Origin: Epithemia pelagica
Taxonomy: Eukaryota; Bacillariophyta; Bacillariophyceae; Surirellales; Surirellaceae
Direction of reading: 5' to 3'
NCBI GenBank assembly: GCA_946965045.2
Contig: OX337229.1
Span: forward strand, 6,076,001 to 6,140,000
Length of the DNA: 64,000 nt
The notes under the pieces were generated by a model, which was given only the letters and a program-made list of their open reading frames with translations, ran no database searches and was not told where the DNA came from. A program made the position numbers and the translations under genes. This document shows positions 14,001 to 23,005 of this stretch, piece by piece (position 1 is the stretch's first letter; each line of letters opens with the position of its first letter).

Positions 14001-14856
14001 CTTCTGTTTGTGTGTTCTTTGAAATGTAGCATGTCATATACATGACACTTCCTCCGTCCACTCCAGTGACAACATTTGTATTGCAACCAAATAGCTTGCT
14101 TGCGTGGGAACTGTGAATATTGACAAATGCATCAGCATGGGCCCGTTTAGAGTTCAAGGTGAACAATTGTCTTGACTGCTCCTTTCCTTTCCAGTCAAAC
14201 CAATCAGTCGTGTCTGCTGTAAATTTTAATTCTGTTTCGTCACATGACGCACATGGAACATGCATGCGACATTCTTCTCCTTTCTTGAAGCAGGAATTTG
14301 CATGTTTTGAACGATGCAGATTGCGCAATAGGTTCATGACAAATACGCCTTTGCTTGTCATCCGGGAAGGCTTCTTGAGTTGTTCCCGCATTAAGAGTAA
14401 CTCCATGGCATTGGTGAGTTTTGTTTTGTCAGACAAATCTGACTCGGCATTGGTTTCATTTTCTCTTTGCTCTTGAGTAAAAGTCATTGTTTGGAAGATT
14501 TCCTTCAATCGGGAGAAAACCAAATCCTCACTTGTCATACATGTGTTACATGTTGTGCACTTGGCAATCGCTTTCCCACCAAGTGATGTAGTTCCAAGTT
14601 TTGTGCGCAAATTCCTGATGTCTTGTTTTGAGCAGAATTCAAAAACATTTGAAGTACAATCTTGTTGAACACAGGAAGGAATGGCTTCACCATGCATGTA
14701 TGTGCTCATAACTTTTGATGCATATTCAACCAATTGTTCCGAGAACCGTTCTCTTGTTGCCTCACTTCCAAGTCCTTGAAGTAGCACAGACCATTTCATC
14801 AGATACAACAGGAAATGTGCATGAAGTGTTTTCCTGCCTTGTTCCTCAACAGCATA
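11005..14856 (-). pseudogene. Helitron HUH/Y2 Rep catalytic part plus Pif1 helicase
   Basis: From 14856 the frame reads YAVEEQGRKTLHAHFLL, carrying the metal-binding HAH motif; this stretch precedes the first possible start at 14808 and shows that the stop at 14857 interrupts a conserved block. About 270 residues on, YMTCYISK supplies the two Rep tyrosines. The helicase half has Walker A FLSGAGGSGKS, Walker B LLIVDEIS, IVFAGDFTQLKPV, the TVHKLQGRS motif and a motif VI-like YVCLSRVCEMKGLFI, all characteristic of Pif1/RecD-like DNA helicases. About 45 residues follow motif VI, ending at a TAG (11005-11007) that lies in the first satellite-like bases. The 1267-codon downstream part is free of further stops, so decay is recent or slow. 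Confidence 0.88.
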
Positions 14857-16080
14857 TCACCACGCTAACAGATCACCAAAAATTCCAAGATCTTTTATGT
14901 TTTTCCTCTTGTTCATATCCCAACCAAGTAGATGCTGAATAGTAATTGCTATCACATTTTCAAACTCAATGGCACAAAGCCCTGGATGAACTTGCCGAAT
15001 TCCACCACACTCAAGTATATATTCGTGTTGGTCATGAACCGGTGTTGTGTTTGGATCAGGAGGACTCCTTTCACCAGTTTTTTTGTTTGCCATTACACTT
15101 ATTCTGAAATTCACTGCATCCTCAGGTGTAATGGTAAACATGACACTTGGCAGGCCAAATTTTGCAATCATTGCCAACATATTCTGCCGTGCTTTCTTTG
15201 CAGCAGCACCTGTGTGTCCCATTGATGAAGTAATTGCTTTCATCTTTTTCAAAAAATTGTCACTTGGAGCTGATCCTTGTGCGGAATCAAGATGTCGTTG
15301 TATAGCTTCCTCAATCTGCTTATCTGTGATTGTTGCAAATGATTCTGCCTGTGATTCACTGGTTCTCAAATAAGAGTTTGACACCATTCTCTGTCGCTCA
15401 AACATGTTGTGAATAATGCACACAAAATTGGCCCGATGGAAATTTTTAGTTGAATGTCTCATGAGATATTCAAAATATTTCATGCCAGAATGTGGTTGAC
15501 CTTGACTGTCGTATGCACCAATACCAAATGGGAACTGAAGCGGAAAAGCCTTAAGAAGATTTTCGCCCTGATAGTCTTTCAATAATGTTTTTGATGAACG
15601 CGAAATCAAAGTTGCATCCTTATTCTCGCGGTCAGCCAAAAGACAATCAAGTGTTACCTGCTTGAAATCATTTTGTGATGAACAGCCGCCATTGATTAAC
15701 TGTGGTTCATCGGAGTCTGGGAAAACAGCTGTTATTTCAAAGACTTGTTCCACATTTGATGAAGCTGTTTCATCAATGTCCTCACTTTTGTCAATAATTA
15801 TTGGCTCAATGATTTTGTCGTCCGGCAAATCTAAGTCTTTGTATAAATGATTGTTGTCCTTCAGCCATTGCAATGCCATATGGACCTTATTCCAACGAAC
15901 CTTTGTACGCTGGTATGTCAGAGCTTTCTGTCTGGGTGTGAATGGTCCTGTTAGAATGACAGCAATTTGTGGTAGTAATGGAGAATCCTGTGGATCTTCT
16001 TGAATGTCTTCATCGTCATGATGCTCAGTTTCTTCTTCGCCGTCATTGCCGGTGTTCCCCTCAGATTTGTAGTGGAGTTG
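14857..16080 (-). pseudogene. Helitron Rep N-terminal domain fragment (Helitron_like_N)
   Basis: In the frame ending at 14857 the protein can be read from about 16080 (NTGNDGEEETEHHDD..) through TPRQKALTYQRTKVRWNKV to the Rep domain, although the first ATG is at 15879. Features typical of Helitron_like_N are the FPFGIGAYD / KYFEYLMRHS segment and LPSVMFTITPEDAVNFRI, equivalent to Rep motif 1. It ends GDLLAW followed by TGA. The same frame continues directly after that TGA into the HUH motif, so this and the next fragment are one gene with a single nonsense codon. A short intron is unlikely, because sense resumes in the very next codons. Confidence 0.8.
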
Positions 16081-16934
16081 TTGGCAGTACTTTCGATATC
16101 TTCATTGCTGTCATTATCATCACCAATACTTTCTTCATCAAACAATGCAGTTTCAGCCCAGTGTACAGGGAGTTCTTGCCCATTTTGCGCGTCATTATCA
16201 TTAGTTGAATTCTGCCCTGTTGCTGTACGACACCAATTAATCACTCCATTTACTGCATCTAGGTCATTGTAGTACAACGCATGCCACCCCTTGATAGATT
16301 TATGTGACCCTGCGGTAAACGAAAAGATATGTTTATTTGTTCTTGCAGGTGAAATCAAAGCCAGCTCAACTTCATTCAAATCTTGCAAACGGGCAGGTGT
16401 GGGACCAAACATCAATCCATTAAATATGGCATATTTGGGGACCTTGTCAGGATCACATGATTCTTTGTTCATTTGAATAATAGTATTGTAACAAGTGCTA
16501 CAACATCCCAGTCCTTCACTTTTCTGCCCCTTTTTCAATGCATATGAAGATGGGGAAAGAACAAGTTGCTGCAGAAAGCGATATCGTGCAGTGTTTCTTG
16601 CATTATAACAACTTTGTGTGTAATGCCCCTTGATTATTTTCTTGCTGTCTTCTGAGATGCTGCAATGGGTGAAATCCAGATTTGCCTTCAGAAACTTGGG
16701 TTGAATTCGTCTGTGCTTTAGATCTTCTAGTTTCAAACATTTCTCATGTCCAACCTTGATGAACTGGTTGCAAACACAACACACTTTTGGAAAAAACTTG
16801 TCTCCGTCTTTATACAATAGGGAGTCACGGCATGCTGCTGCTTTAGCAACCCCTTTCTCAATGGAAGAGTCTCTAACATACATGCTAGCTAGGCCTGCTA
16901 TGGAAACACTGAGTGTTACCAAGCAGCTGCACAT
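16063..16934 (-). pseudogene. Helitron N-terminal fragment (DUF6570-like)
   Basis: This frame runs from an ATG at 16934 (another candidate is at 16883) and stays open past the break to 15951. It holds two Cys pairs (CCVCNQF; GCCSTCYN) and a segment reading VPKYAIFNGLMFGPTP followed by LNEVELALISPART, which is the pattern of the DUF6570 domain found upstream of Rep in many helitron helicases. After an acidic stretch (DDNDSNEDIES) the frame loses sense near 16065 and the continuing sense is found in another frame (EGNTGNDGEEETEHHDDE), so a small indel has split the gene there. The final residues read to 15951 in this frame are out of phase and not part of the protein. Confidence 0.7.
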
Positions 16935-16977
16935 AAATTTTGTGGCAGTAAGATTTGCATAATTTGGTCGACGCAAA

Positions 16978-17001
16978 GTAGAAAGTAGAAAGTAGAAAGT
17001 A
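16978..17001. repeat. Short GTAGAAA heptamer repeat
   Basis: About three and a half direct copies of GTAGAAA lie between the Helitron coding region and the next gene. Nothing else is evident between 16935 and 17114. Confidence 0.8.
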
Positions 17002-17114
17002 GACAACTTCGCTTACTCGCTAACATGGGGCTCGTCGGCTCGTCAGCCAAAGTGTTATTACTACTAATTTTGTCGCAACCGTTATGTCTGTTTGTACTCT
17101 CTTTGGGCCCATTT

Positions 17115-17906
17115 TCATTCGTCATTGGGTTCGTCGCCAATTTTGGATTCGTCAACCTCTGATCTACACTCCTCCTGATCCTGAGAGGCATCCTGCTTTT
17201 CACGCACACCCTTGGGGTATCCCCACTTGTCCACCGCGCATTTCGCGAACATGTCGTAGCGGTCACGTGAGAACACCAAATCGGCCACACCTTCCTCCTC
17301 ACCACCCAAGAACTCGTATAGGTCCTGGCACTTTTCAAGTGGAAAATAATTTTCAACAATCATGGCGACATTCTCATTTGGTAAGACTTCGTCCAACGAT
17401 CGAGGGGGACTCTTGGAGTGCACAAGTCCTGCTTCATTGGTCTTGTAAGTGCGTAGAAACCCATTTTTCTTGTCCTCCGCAGTCATCACCCTGACCATCG
17501 TCTCACACATCTTCTTCATCATTTGATCTTTCTGAAGCTCGTTTTCGGCATCCTCACAAAATCCTACGACAACCGACCAGTTGTACTCCCGACCATTCTT
17601 GTCGGGGTTTCCATTCAACATGGTGTTATCATTGTCACGGGAAACACGACGATAGAGTTTCTCGATTCTGATATCAAACTCATCGAAAAGCTGCGACTCC
17701 TTGTCCTTTATCAACTCAAACACAGGCTCCATGAAGCCTGATCGGGGCTTCGTGGTCCCAGCAAGTTGCATGTTTGCAACAACTCCCTTCTTCTTGGCGG
17801 TAGCAAACTTGAACTTCTTGCACAAACAACAATCAAACTTAGATGAAAATGCCTCAATGAAGTATAAGAAACAAAAATCACCACTTACCTTCTTCGTTGG
17901 GGGCAT
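17115..17906 (-). CDS. Hypothetical charged protein, probably two exons
   Basis: I do not recognise this family. The ATG is at 17906. The frame is open throughout (263 residues), but the sequence after the sixth codon begins GTAAGTGG and reaches TTTGTGCAAG 72 bases on; reading that as an intron (17817-17888) joins MPPTKK to KFKFATAKKKGVV and removes an odd Cys/Phe-rich stretch, giving 239 residues. The retained reading also stays in frame, so only transcripts decide. The N-terminus is Lys-rich and basic, the middle has amphipathic helical stretches, and the last 35 residues are acidic (QDQEECRSEVDESKIGDEPNDE region). No membrane segment or signal peptide is visible. It lies 180 bases upstream of the Helitron gene on the same strand and is divergent from the gene at 18174. 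Confidence 0.6.
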   Translation of the reverse strand: MPPTKKVSGDFCFLYFIEAFSSKFDCCLCKKFKFATAKKKGVVANMQLAGTTKPRSGFMEPVFELIKDKESQLFDEFDIRIEKLYRRVSRDNDNTMLNGNPDKNGREYNWSVVVGFCEDAENELQKDQMMKKMCETMVRVMTAEDKKNGFLRTYKTNEAGLVHSKSPPRSLDEVLPNENVAMIVENYFPLEKCQDLYEFLGGEEEGVADLVFSRDRYDMFAKCAVDKWGYPKGVREKQDASQDQEECRSEVDESKIGDEPNDE

Positions 17907-17939
17907 GATGAATATGGAACATCAGTTGATTGTTGTGCA

Positions 17940-18100
17940 GGGATTGTGGGTTGGATTGTGGTTCAACCAGGGACTGGGTCCAACAAGGGATTGGTGCTCG
18001 ACCAGATGGATTTGGGTTCAACCAGACAGATTGGGTTCAACCACCAGACAGATCGGGGGCATCATCAGGATTTGGGGTTCAACCAGGGTTTGGCAGGTGG
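17940..18100. repeat. Degenerate minisatellite with TGGGTTCAACCAG-like units
   Basis: Imperfect direct copies of (T)GGGTTCAACCAG separated by GACAGATTGGG-like spacers fill most of the interval between the two divergent hypothetical genes. They stay open in the frame of the downstream gene but look non-coding. They may overlap a shared promoter. Confidence 0.6.
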
Positions 18101-18173
18101 TGACAAAGTCATCTGTACACGTCATCACAGGTGCAGATCATGGGTGTCATATTTGTGCAAATTGGCTTTTATC

Positions 18174-18707
18174 ATGTCGTCAAAGCGTCCTGGATTCATC
18201 CATCACCCTGGTAATATGCCCACCATGGGGACTTCACCATTTCGGATGAAAACACTTGTGGCTCACTGTCCTCACCAATTCGTTGGCTGTTATGTCTTGG
18301 TCAGTGACTGTTTGCGAGTGAAACTTGATGTTATTAAAAAACATACGACTGCTGGTCACGTCGTGAACCAGGTAAAAAACTTCTTGGGTGTGTTTACAGA
18401 CCTTGCACATCTTCGCCGTATCGATAATTCCAAGCTGATCCCGAAGAACTCGTACGTCTTCAACGAGGATAGTGATGTGATTGATAACGCCATCACGCTT
18501 GAGCTTGTGATGATGAAAGTTGACCAGGAGGCTTTGTCCCGCCACCTCTGGTACTGGTCAGAAGAAGACGAAGAATCTTTTGAATCTTCCTTTGGTGAGA
18601 TGGATGAATCGGAAATTCGCGACACCAGCAATGAAGAAACTGGTAACAAGAACGATAACCAGAAGGAAGTTGAAGACTCTGCTGTTGACGGAAACAAGGA
18701 AGATTAG
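18174..18707 (+). CDS. Hypothetical protein with acidic C-terminal tail
   Basis: The frame opens earlier (17946), but that part is the minisatellite and lacks a good start, so I take the ATG at 18174, giving 177 residues. The first 120 residues look globular (LVAHCPHQFVGCYVLVSDCL, then a basic patch, then FLGVFTDLAHLRRIDNSK). The last 45 residues are strongly acidic and Asn/Glu-rich (EEDEESFESSFGEMDESE). I recognise no family. No signal peptide or membrane segment is evident. It is divergent from the gene at 17906. Like that gene, it has an acidic tail, and both lie between the Helitron and repeat-rich DNA, so both may be transposon-associated. Confidence 0.5.
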   Translation: MSSKRPGFIHHPGNMPTMGTSPFRMKTLVAHCPHQFVGCYVLVSDCLRVKLDVIKKHTTAGHVVNQVKNFLGVFTDLAHLRRIDNSKLIPKNSYVFNEDSDVIDNAITLELVMMKVDQEALSRHLWYWSEEDEESFESSFGEMDESEIRDTSNEETGNKNDNQKEVEDSAVDGNKED

Positions 18708-19125
18708 TAGATCACTTAGATTATATCTATAGTAGATTTGTTTCGATTCACGTTATCCCTACTTGTTGCTCTAGTAGTTATATATCCGAAAAATAGAGTT
18801 GTTAGCCGCATTGATGGCTACTTAGGACGACAATCAGTGTCGGCAAAACATACATTACTGCGAGAACAGAAACATCCGACGAGTAAACAATTTTGTGCGT
18901 CTTCTCTTGACGACCCAGTGCGAGCAACAAAGTCGTACACGCTCTCCATTTGGCCTTGGCCGCGCAACAACGGAACTTGAAAAAAAATCGGAATCACCAA
19001 AATTTGCAATTGAAGAATATACCCCTTGATCATTGCCATCAGCAATCATGACTGTCGAAGGAAGGAACTCTGTGATCGAAAATACATGTTAACGTTTGTT
19101 GGGCGCCATTTGGTTTGAAAACACC
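18708..19125. other. Intergenic, no recognisable gene
   Basis: An 80-codon plus frame (18738-18980) and a 75-codon minus frame (18818-19045) exist, but neither resembles a known protein. At 19085-19160 the interval ends with the first copy of a block (TTGGGCGCCATTTGG) that is repeated further right. Confidence 0.5.
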
Positions 19126-20755
19126 ATGGGCCATGTGGTGTAAAGAAAGTCGAATGCGGAGTACTTGCGGTCCCTCAAGAAGCTGGTGCCCTTTTTGAAA
19201 TGGGACAAGGGACAGTGGTGTCCAACTCATCAACCTAATACCACAATTGGGAAAATTATTGACGCGCGCGGCCAAGTGTGGTATTGTTCGAACCAAGATG
19301 TGACAAGGAGGCCAATGCCGGGGGTATTCAAGCTCTCATCACACAATTCCCAAATCTCCTTCCAAACTTGAGAGACTTGTTGATGGGTCTTCGTCAGGTC
19401 CCTTGTGTGTTACCAAAATTAAGGTCCCTGGTCAAGGGATTTTGGCCGCCTAGGACAAATCTGGTGGGATTGCCCTGCACGGTGTGACCGAATACATGTT
19501 TACGCCCGCCACCATGTTTGATGTCATTCACGAGATGCCGACGACCATCATGACGTCCAGGGTTTTACTGGCGACCGTTTGTTGGGTTTTACTTGCGACC
19601 GTTAGTTGGGCGTCATTTAGTTTCAAAACACCATGGGCCGTATGGTGAAAAGTAAACCGCATGCAGAAGACTTCTGGTCCCTCAAGAAGGTGGTGTTGAA
19701 ATGGTTTCCAAATCGATCGACAATCCCTCGAACAAACATGGTATTCTTCTTTTTGCTCGTGTCTTGCTTAGGTAGGGAAATGATAACCAGTTCTCGATGA
19801 TACCCATAATATCTGTCTCAAGAAAACCTCCTTTGAACGACTGCGCTTCTGCACATGAGAATGTCCAATTCCACCAAGAATCCTTGGTTCCTCTCTCTCT
19901 CTATCTATCTCTTCGTTCGTGAATCCCAATCGATCGATAATCACTCGAACAAACATGGTATTCTTCTTGTTGCTCGTGTCTTATGCCGTTTTACTGGCGA
20001 CCGTTTTGTTGGGCGCCATTTGGTTTGAAAACACCATGGGCCGTATGGTGAAAAGCAAACCGCATTCGCCAATGGTTTCCCAATCGATCGACAATCCCTC
20101 GAACAAACATCTTGTTGCTCGTGTCGTATGCCGATACGCTACTGGCGTCGTTTGTTGGGTGGCCAACTTATGTAGGGAAATAATAACCTGTCTCAAGAAA
20201 ACCTCCTTTGAACGACTGCGCTTCTGCACATGAGAATTCTTGGTTCCTCTCTCTCTCTTCGTTCGTGAATCCCAATCAATCGACAATCCCTCGAACAAAC
20301 ATGCTCTCTCTCTTCGTTCGGGAATCCCAATCGATCGACAATCACTCGAACAAACATGGTATTCTTCTTGTTGCTCGTGTCTTATGCCGATACGTTATGT
20401 AGGGAAATGATAACCTGATCTCGATAGGCCAGCCCTGATGTGGCTGTTCTAAGTTGGTGATTGTTTGGGAGCAGTTTCAAGGCATGAACTCCCCACTCCC
20501 CACTCCCCACTCCCCACTCCCCATGTTCCTTCTGCTTCCACCTGACGACGAATGGTTATGGGAAGCATGGCACAGAACACTCTCCACGAACGTAACAGGA
20601 GAGAACGCAGGCCCGATCAATAATCACTCGAACAAACATGGTATTCTTCTTGTTGCTCGTGTCTTATGCCGTTTTACTGGCGACCGTTTTGTTGGGCGCC
20701 ATTTGGTTTGAAAACACCATGGGCCGTATGGTGAAAAGCAAACCGCATTCGCCAA
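19078..20755 (+). repeat. Four dispersed copies of a ~80-bp block around ACCATGGGCCGTATGGTG
   Basis: The block (GTTGGGCGCCATTTGG, then GAAAACACCATGGGCC, then GGTGAAAAGCAAACC) occurs near 19093-19160, 19600-19675, 20010-20075 and 20693-20755. The first two copies are diverged; the last two lie in a recent tandem duplication and are nearly identical. A preceding GTTTTACTGGCGACCG element is present in the last three. Confidence 0.75.
19126..19371 (+). pseudogene. Decayed gene fragment, unknown family
   Basis: From ATG 19126 the frame reads MGHVV, a TAA, then RKSNAEYLRSLKKLVPFLKW and on through CPTHQPNTTIGKIIDARGQVW to a stop at 19371. A related start at 19631 reads MGRMVKSKPHAEDFW followed by SLKKVVLKW and then diverges. 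The shared pattern M-G-x-x-V-x-x-K-x-x-A-E-x-x-x-S-L-K-K in two diverged copies suggests both descend from the 5' end of a real gene. I cannot name the family. Confidence 0.4.
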
Positions 20756-21354
20756 TGGTTTCCCAATCGATCGACAATCCCTCGAACAAACATCTTGTTG
20801 CTCGTGTCGTATGCCGATACGCTACTGGCGTCGTTTGTTGGGTGGCCAACTTATGTAGGGAAATGATAACCTGTCTCAAGAAAACCTCCTTTGAACGACT
20901 GCGCTTCTGCACATGAGAATTCTTGGTTCCTCTCTCTCTCTTCGTTCGTGAATCCCAATCAATCGACAATCCCTCGAACAAACATGCTCTCTCTTCGTTC
21001 GGGAATCCCAATCGATCGACAATCACTCGAACAAACATGCTCTCTCTTTCTTCGTTCGGGAATCCCAATCGATCGACAATCACTCGAACAAACATGGTAT
21101 TCTTCTTGTTGCTCGTGTCTTATGCCGATACGTTATGTAGGGAAATGATAACCTGATCTCGATAGGCCAGCCCTGATGTGGCTGTTCTAAGTTGGTGATT
21201 GTTTGGGAGCAGTTTCAAGGCATGAACTCCCCACTCCCCACTCCCCACTCCCCACTCCCCATGTTCCTTCTGCTTCCACCTGACGACGAATGGTTATGGG
21301 AAGCATGGCACAGAACACTCTCCACGAACGTAACAGGAGAGAACGCAGGCCCAA
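19937..21354 (+). repeat. Tandem duplication of a ~0.7-kb block (units 19937-20619 and 20620-21354)
   Basis: Unit 1 spans 683 bases and unit 2 about 735. They start at AATAATCACTCGAACAAAC-like sequence (19937; 20620) and end at GAGAACGCAGGCCC. They are nearly identical, for example differing by AATAATAACC versus AATGATAACC. Unit 2 contains one extra copy of a ~57-bp internal repeat (CGGGAATCCCAATCGATCG, then ACAATCACTCGAACAAACAT, plus a CT-rich spacer). Each unit carries a short CCCCACT array (20490-20523; 21230-21263). No coding capacity is evident. Confidence 0.85.
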
Positions 21355-21360
21355 TACCGA

Positions 21361-21543
21361 GAATATAGCGCCCCAAACAAGCATTCAATGTAAAAGTCCT
21401 GTTTCAGTCATAAACAGATGGTTGGGAGTATTACATTAATACCAAAGATATGGAATATAGCGCCCCAAACAAGCATTCAATGTAAAAGTCCTGTTTCAGT
21501 CATAAACAGATGGTTGGGAGTATTACATTAATACCAAAGATAT
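21361..21543 (+). repeat. 92-bp tandem duplication
   Basis: Two consecutive copies starting GAATATAGCGCCCCAAACAA (21361 and 21453) and ending ATTAATACCAAAGATATG are identical as far as I can read. They follow immediately after the duplicated ~0.7-kb block. Confidence 0.9.
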
Positions 21544-22567
21544 GCTTAGGGAAATACCATACTCACAGATTACGCGGTTGACGGTGCACCCCAAAATCAT
21601 ACCATGACTCACCATTAAACTATTCGTAGCTGTATATATTTAACGGTTTCAACAACGCTCCTTTTCTCTCATTTGTACTGCTTGTGCTATTCTGCATCCG
21701 TTGACAGAACAGCTGGTCATTCTGGGAAGTTCCACCCCAGACCCCAAAGCCTTCGGCCTACCCATCACGTTCATACTGAACTTAGACGAATATCTCCACC
21801 CGAGCCCCGCTATGCTGACGTATTGGGGCTTTCTGATTGGCCTCACTATCCGGATAGCGGATTAGCGGAGCCAAAGGGAAATAAACTCCACGATCTCCGT
21901 TAAAAGAAGGCCGCTATCTCGCGTTGCGCGTACGCATTGCGCATATGCCCTCTCTTGTTTCGGTTAAAAAGGTGTGCGGCCGCAGAAGTTGCGGAATTCA
22001 AACAAGACAATCAACGAGAGACGAGAGCACAAAGCATAAACCAAAGATGGAGGACTCGTTGTTCTCCCTCTTCATTGTTGACTGTCATGGTGAATCATGT
22101 TGTTGTTCATGGCCAATGTAGATGTAGGTTGTAGGTTGCAGTCCAATCGTCCTATTGTATTCCCTGTCCGATTTCCGATTGATTGTCTTATAATCGAACA
22201 CATCAAAAGTTTGATGCTTTGAATGATGCATTTGTTTGATTGTTGCATTCCTTCCGATCCGTGATCCTCGAATCATCTTGCTGTGCATGGTTCTTGTCCC
22301 ATTGTAGGAAGTAGGGAACACAACAATGGAAAAAGAGATGGTAAGCGATCGTCACAAATCAATACGTGCCATTGTCATGTTTTCGACACGAGAGAAACTG
22401 TTGGCAGCAGACGTTAATTTATTTATGCCGACGGTTATATTTTGCTCCGCTATCCGCTATTTTCCCCGCTATTCGGGGCCCCAAATAGCGGCAAAAATGC
22501 GGATAGCGAAGCTGTTTAGCGGTTAGAGGAGATGGTGGAGTTCGATAGCGGCCCCGGGTGGAGATAG
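21544..22567. other. Gene-poor DNA with TAGCGG/CCGCTA-rich flanks
   Basis: Clusters of GGATAGCGGATTAGCGGAG (21853-21872) and, in mixed orientation, CCGCTATCCGC-like runs (22445-22560) flank about 600 bases of unremarkable sequence. Both flanks also contain related ACTCCACGATCTCC / GGAGATGGTGGAGTT elements in opposite orientation. This could be the remains of an inverted-repeat element, but the order of sub-blocks does not match cleanly. The short frames here do not resemble proteins. Confidence 0.4.
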
Positions 22568-22577
22568 CCTTAAGTAT

Positions 22578-22842
22578 TACCCCCAAGCAGGGGGGAAAAG
22601 TCGGGTCGCATATGTGTCGTGAATTCGAGGTGCAAAGTCTTATTCACCCCCACGGCGCGAGGGTCCAAAATTGGCGATTTCTCGACTTTGCCACAAACCA
22701 CAAAAACACACCACACATTCACCACGGAGCCAATCTTGCGAGATCACCCATGAACGTTCAATCCTTCACCCAAGATGTGAGAAAGAGTTTGCACACAAGA
22801 ATCGAATCACTAAACCTCATGACTCACCCCCGCTGGGGGGTA
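22578..22842. mobile_element. 265-bp MITE with 10-bp target site duplication
   Basis: The left end reads TACCCCCAAGCAGGGGGG and the right end, on the other strand, reads TACCCCCCAGCGGGGGTG. These imperfect terminal inverted repeats are each partly self-complementary (C-run, loop, G-run). The element is flanked by identical direct repeats CCTTAAGTAT at 22568-22577 and 22843-22852. It has no coding capacity. A 9-11 bp target duplication is typical of Mutator-like elements; the superfamily is an inference from that alone, since the TIRs are short for a classical MULE. Confidence 0.75.
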
Positions 22843-23005
22843 CCTTAAGTATATACCTACTGATCACAAGTTCCGCTTATTGTTTGACATCTGCGTCGAT
22901 GGTTTGGTGTTTTCTTGTTTTCTTCTATTGACACAAGCAATCTTCTTGTTTGTTTGTTCATTGAAGACGACGAGAGAGAGCAACAAAAAAATGACCCTGT
23001 CGTAG

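Larger units (their letters stand above)
11005..16934 (-). mobile_element. Helitron-type rolling-circle transposon, coding part, degenerate
   Basis: One long minus-strand gene encodes, in order, a Cys-containing N-terminal region like DUF6570 of helitron helicases, a Helitron_like_N Rep domain with a HAH (HUH-type) motif and a YMTCYISK tyrosine motif, and a Pif1-family helicase. This order is specific to Helitrons, which move by rolling-circle transposition. Two lesions break the frame: a frameshift near 16065 and a TGA at 14857-14859, so no full-length product is expected. The 5' end of the element should lie above 16934 and the 3' end at or left of 11005. I could not fix a 5' TC or a 3' hairpin plus CTRR end. 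The satellite starts exactly where the helicase ends. A short (GTAGAAA) run at 16978-17001 lies just upstream of the gene. Confidence 0.85.

Noticed and set aside
11005-14808. TTG at 14808 as the true start of a separate helicase gene
   Set aside because: The conserved HUH block lies upstream of it in the same frame, so the gene is one unit cut by a TGA.
19937-21354. LTR retrotransposon with the duplicated blocks as LTRs
   Set aside because: The copies are directly adjacent with no internal domain, primer binding site, TG..CA ends or target duplication.
22568-22852. PiggyBac-type MITE (TTAA target)
   Set aside because: TTAA lies inside the flanking repeat, but the identical direct repeat is 10 bp and does not end at the element with TTAA.
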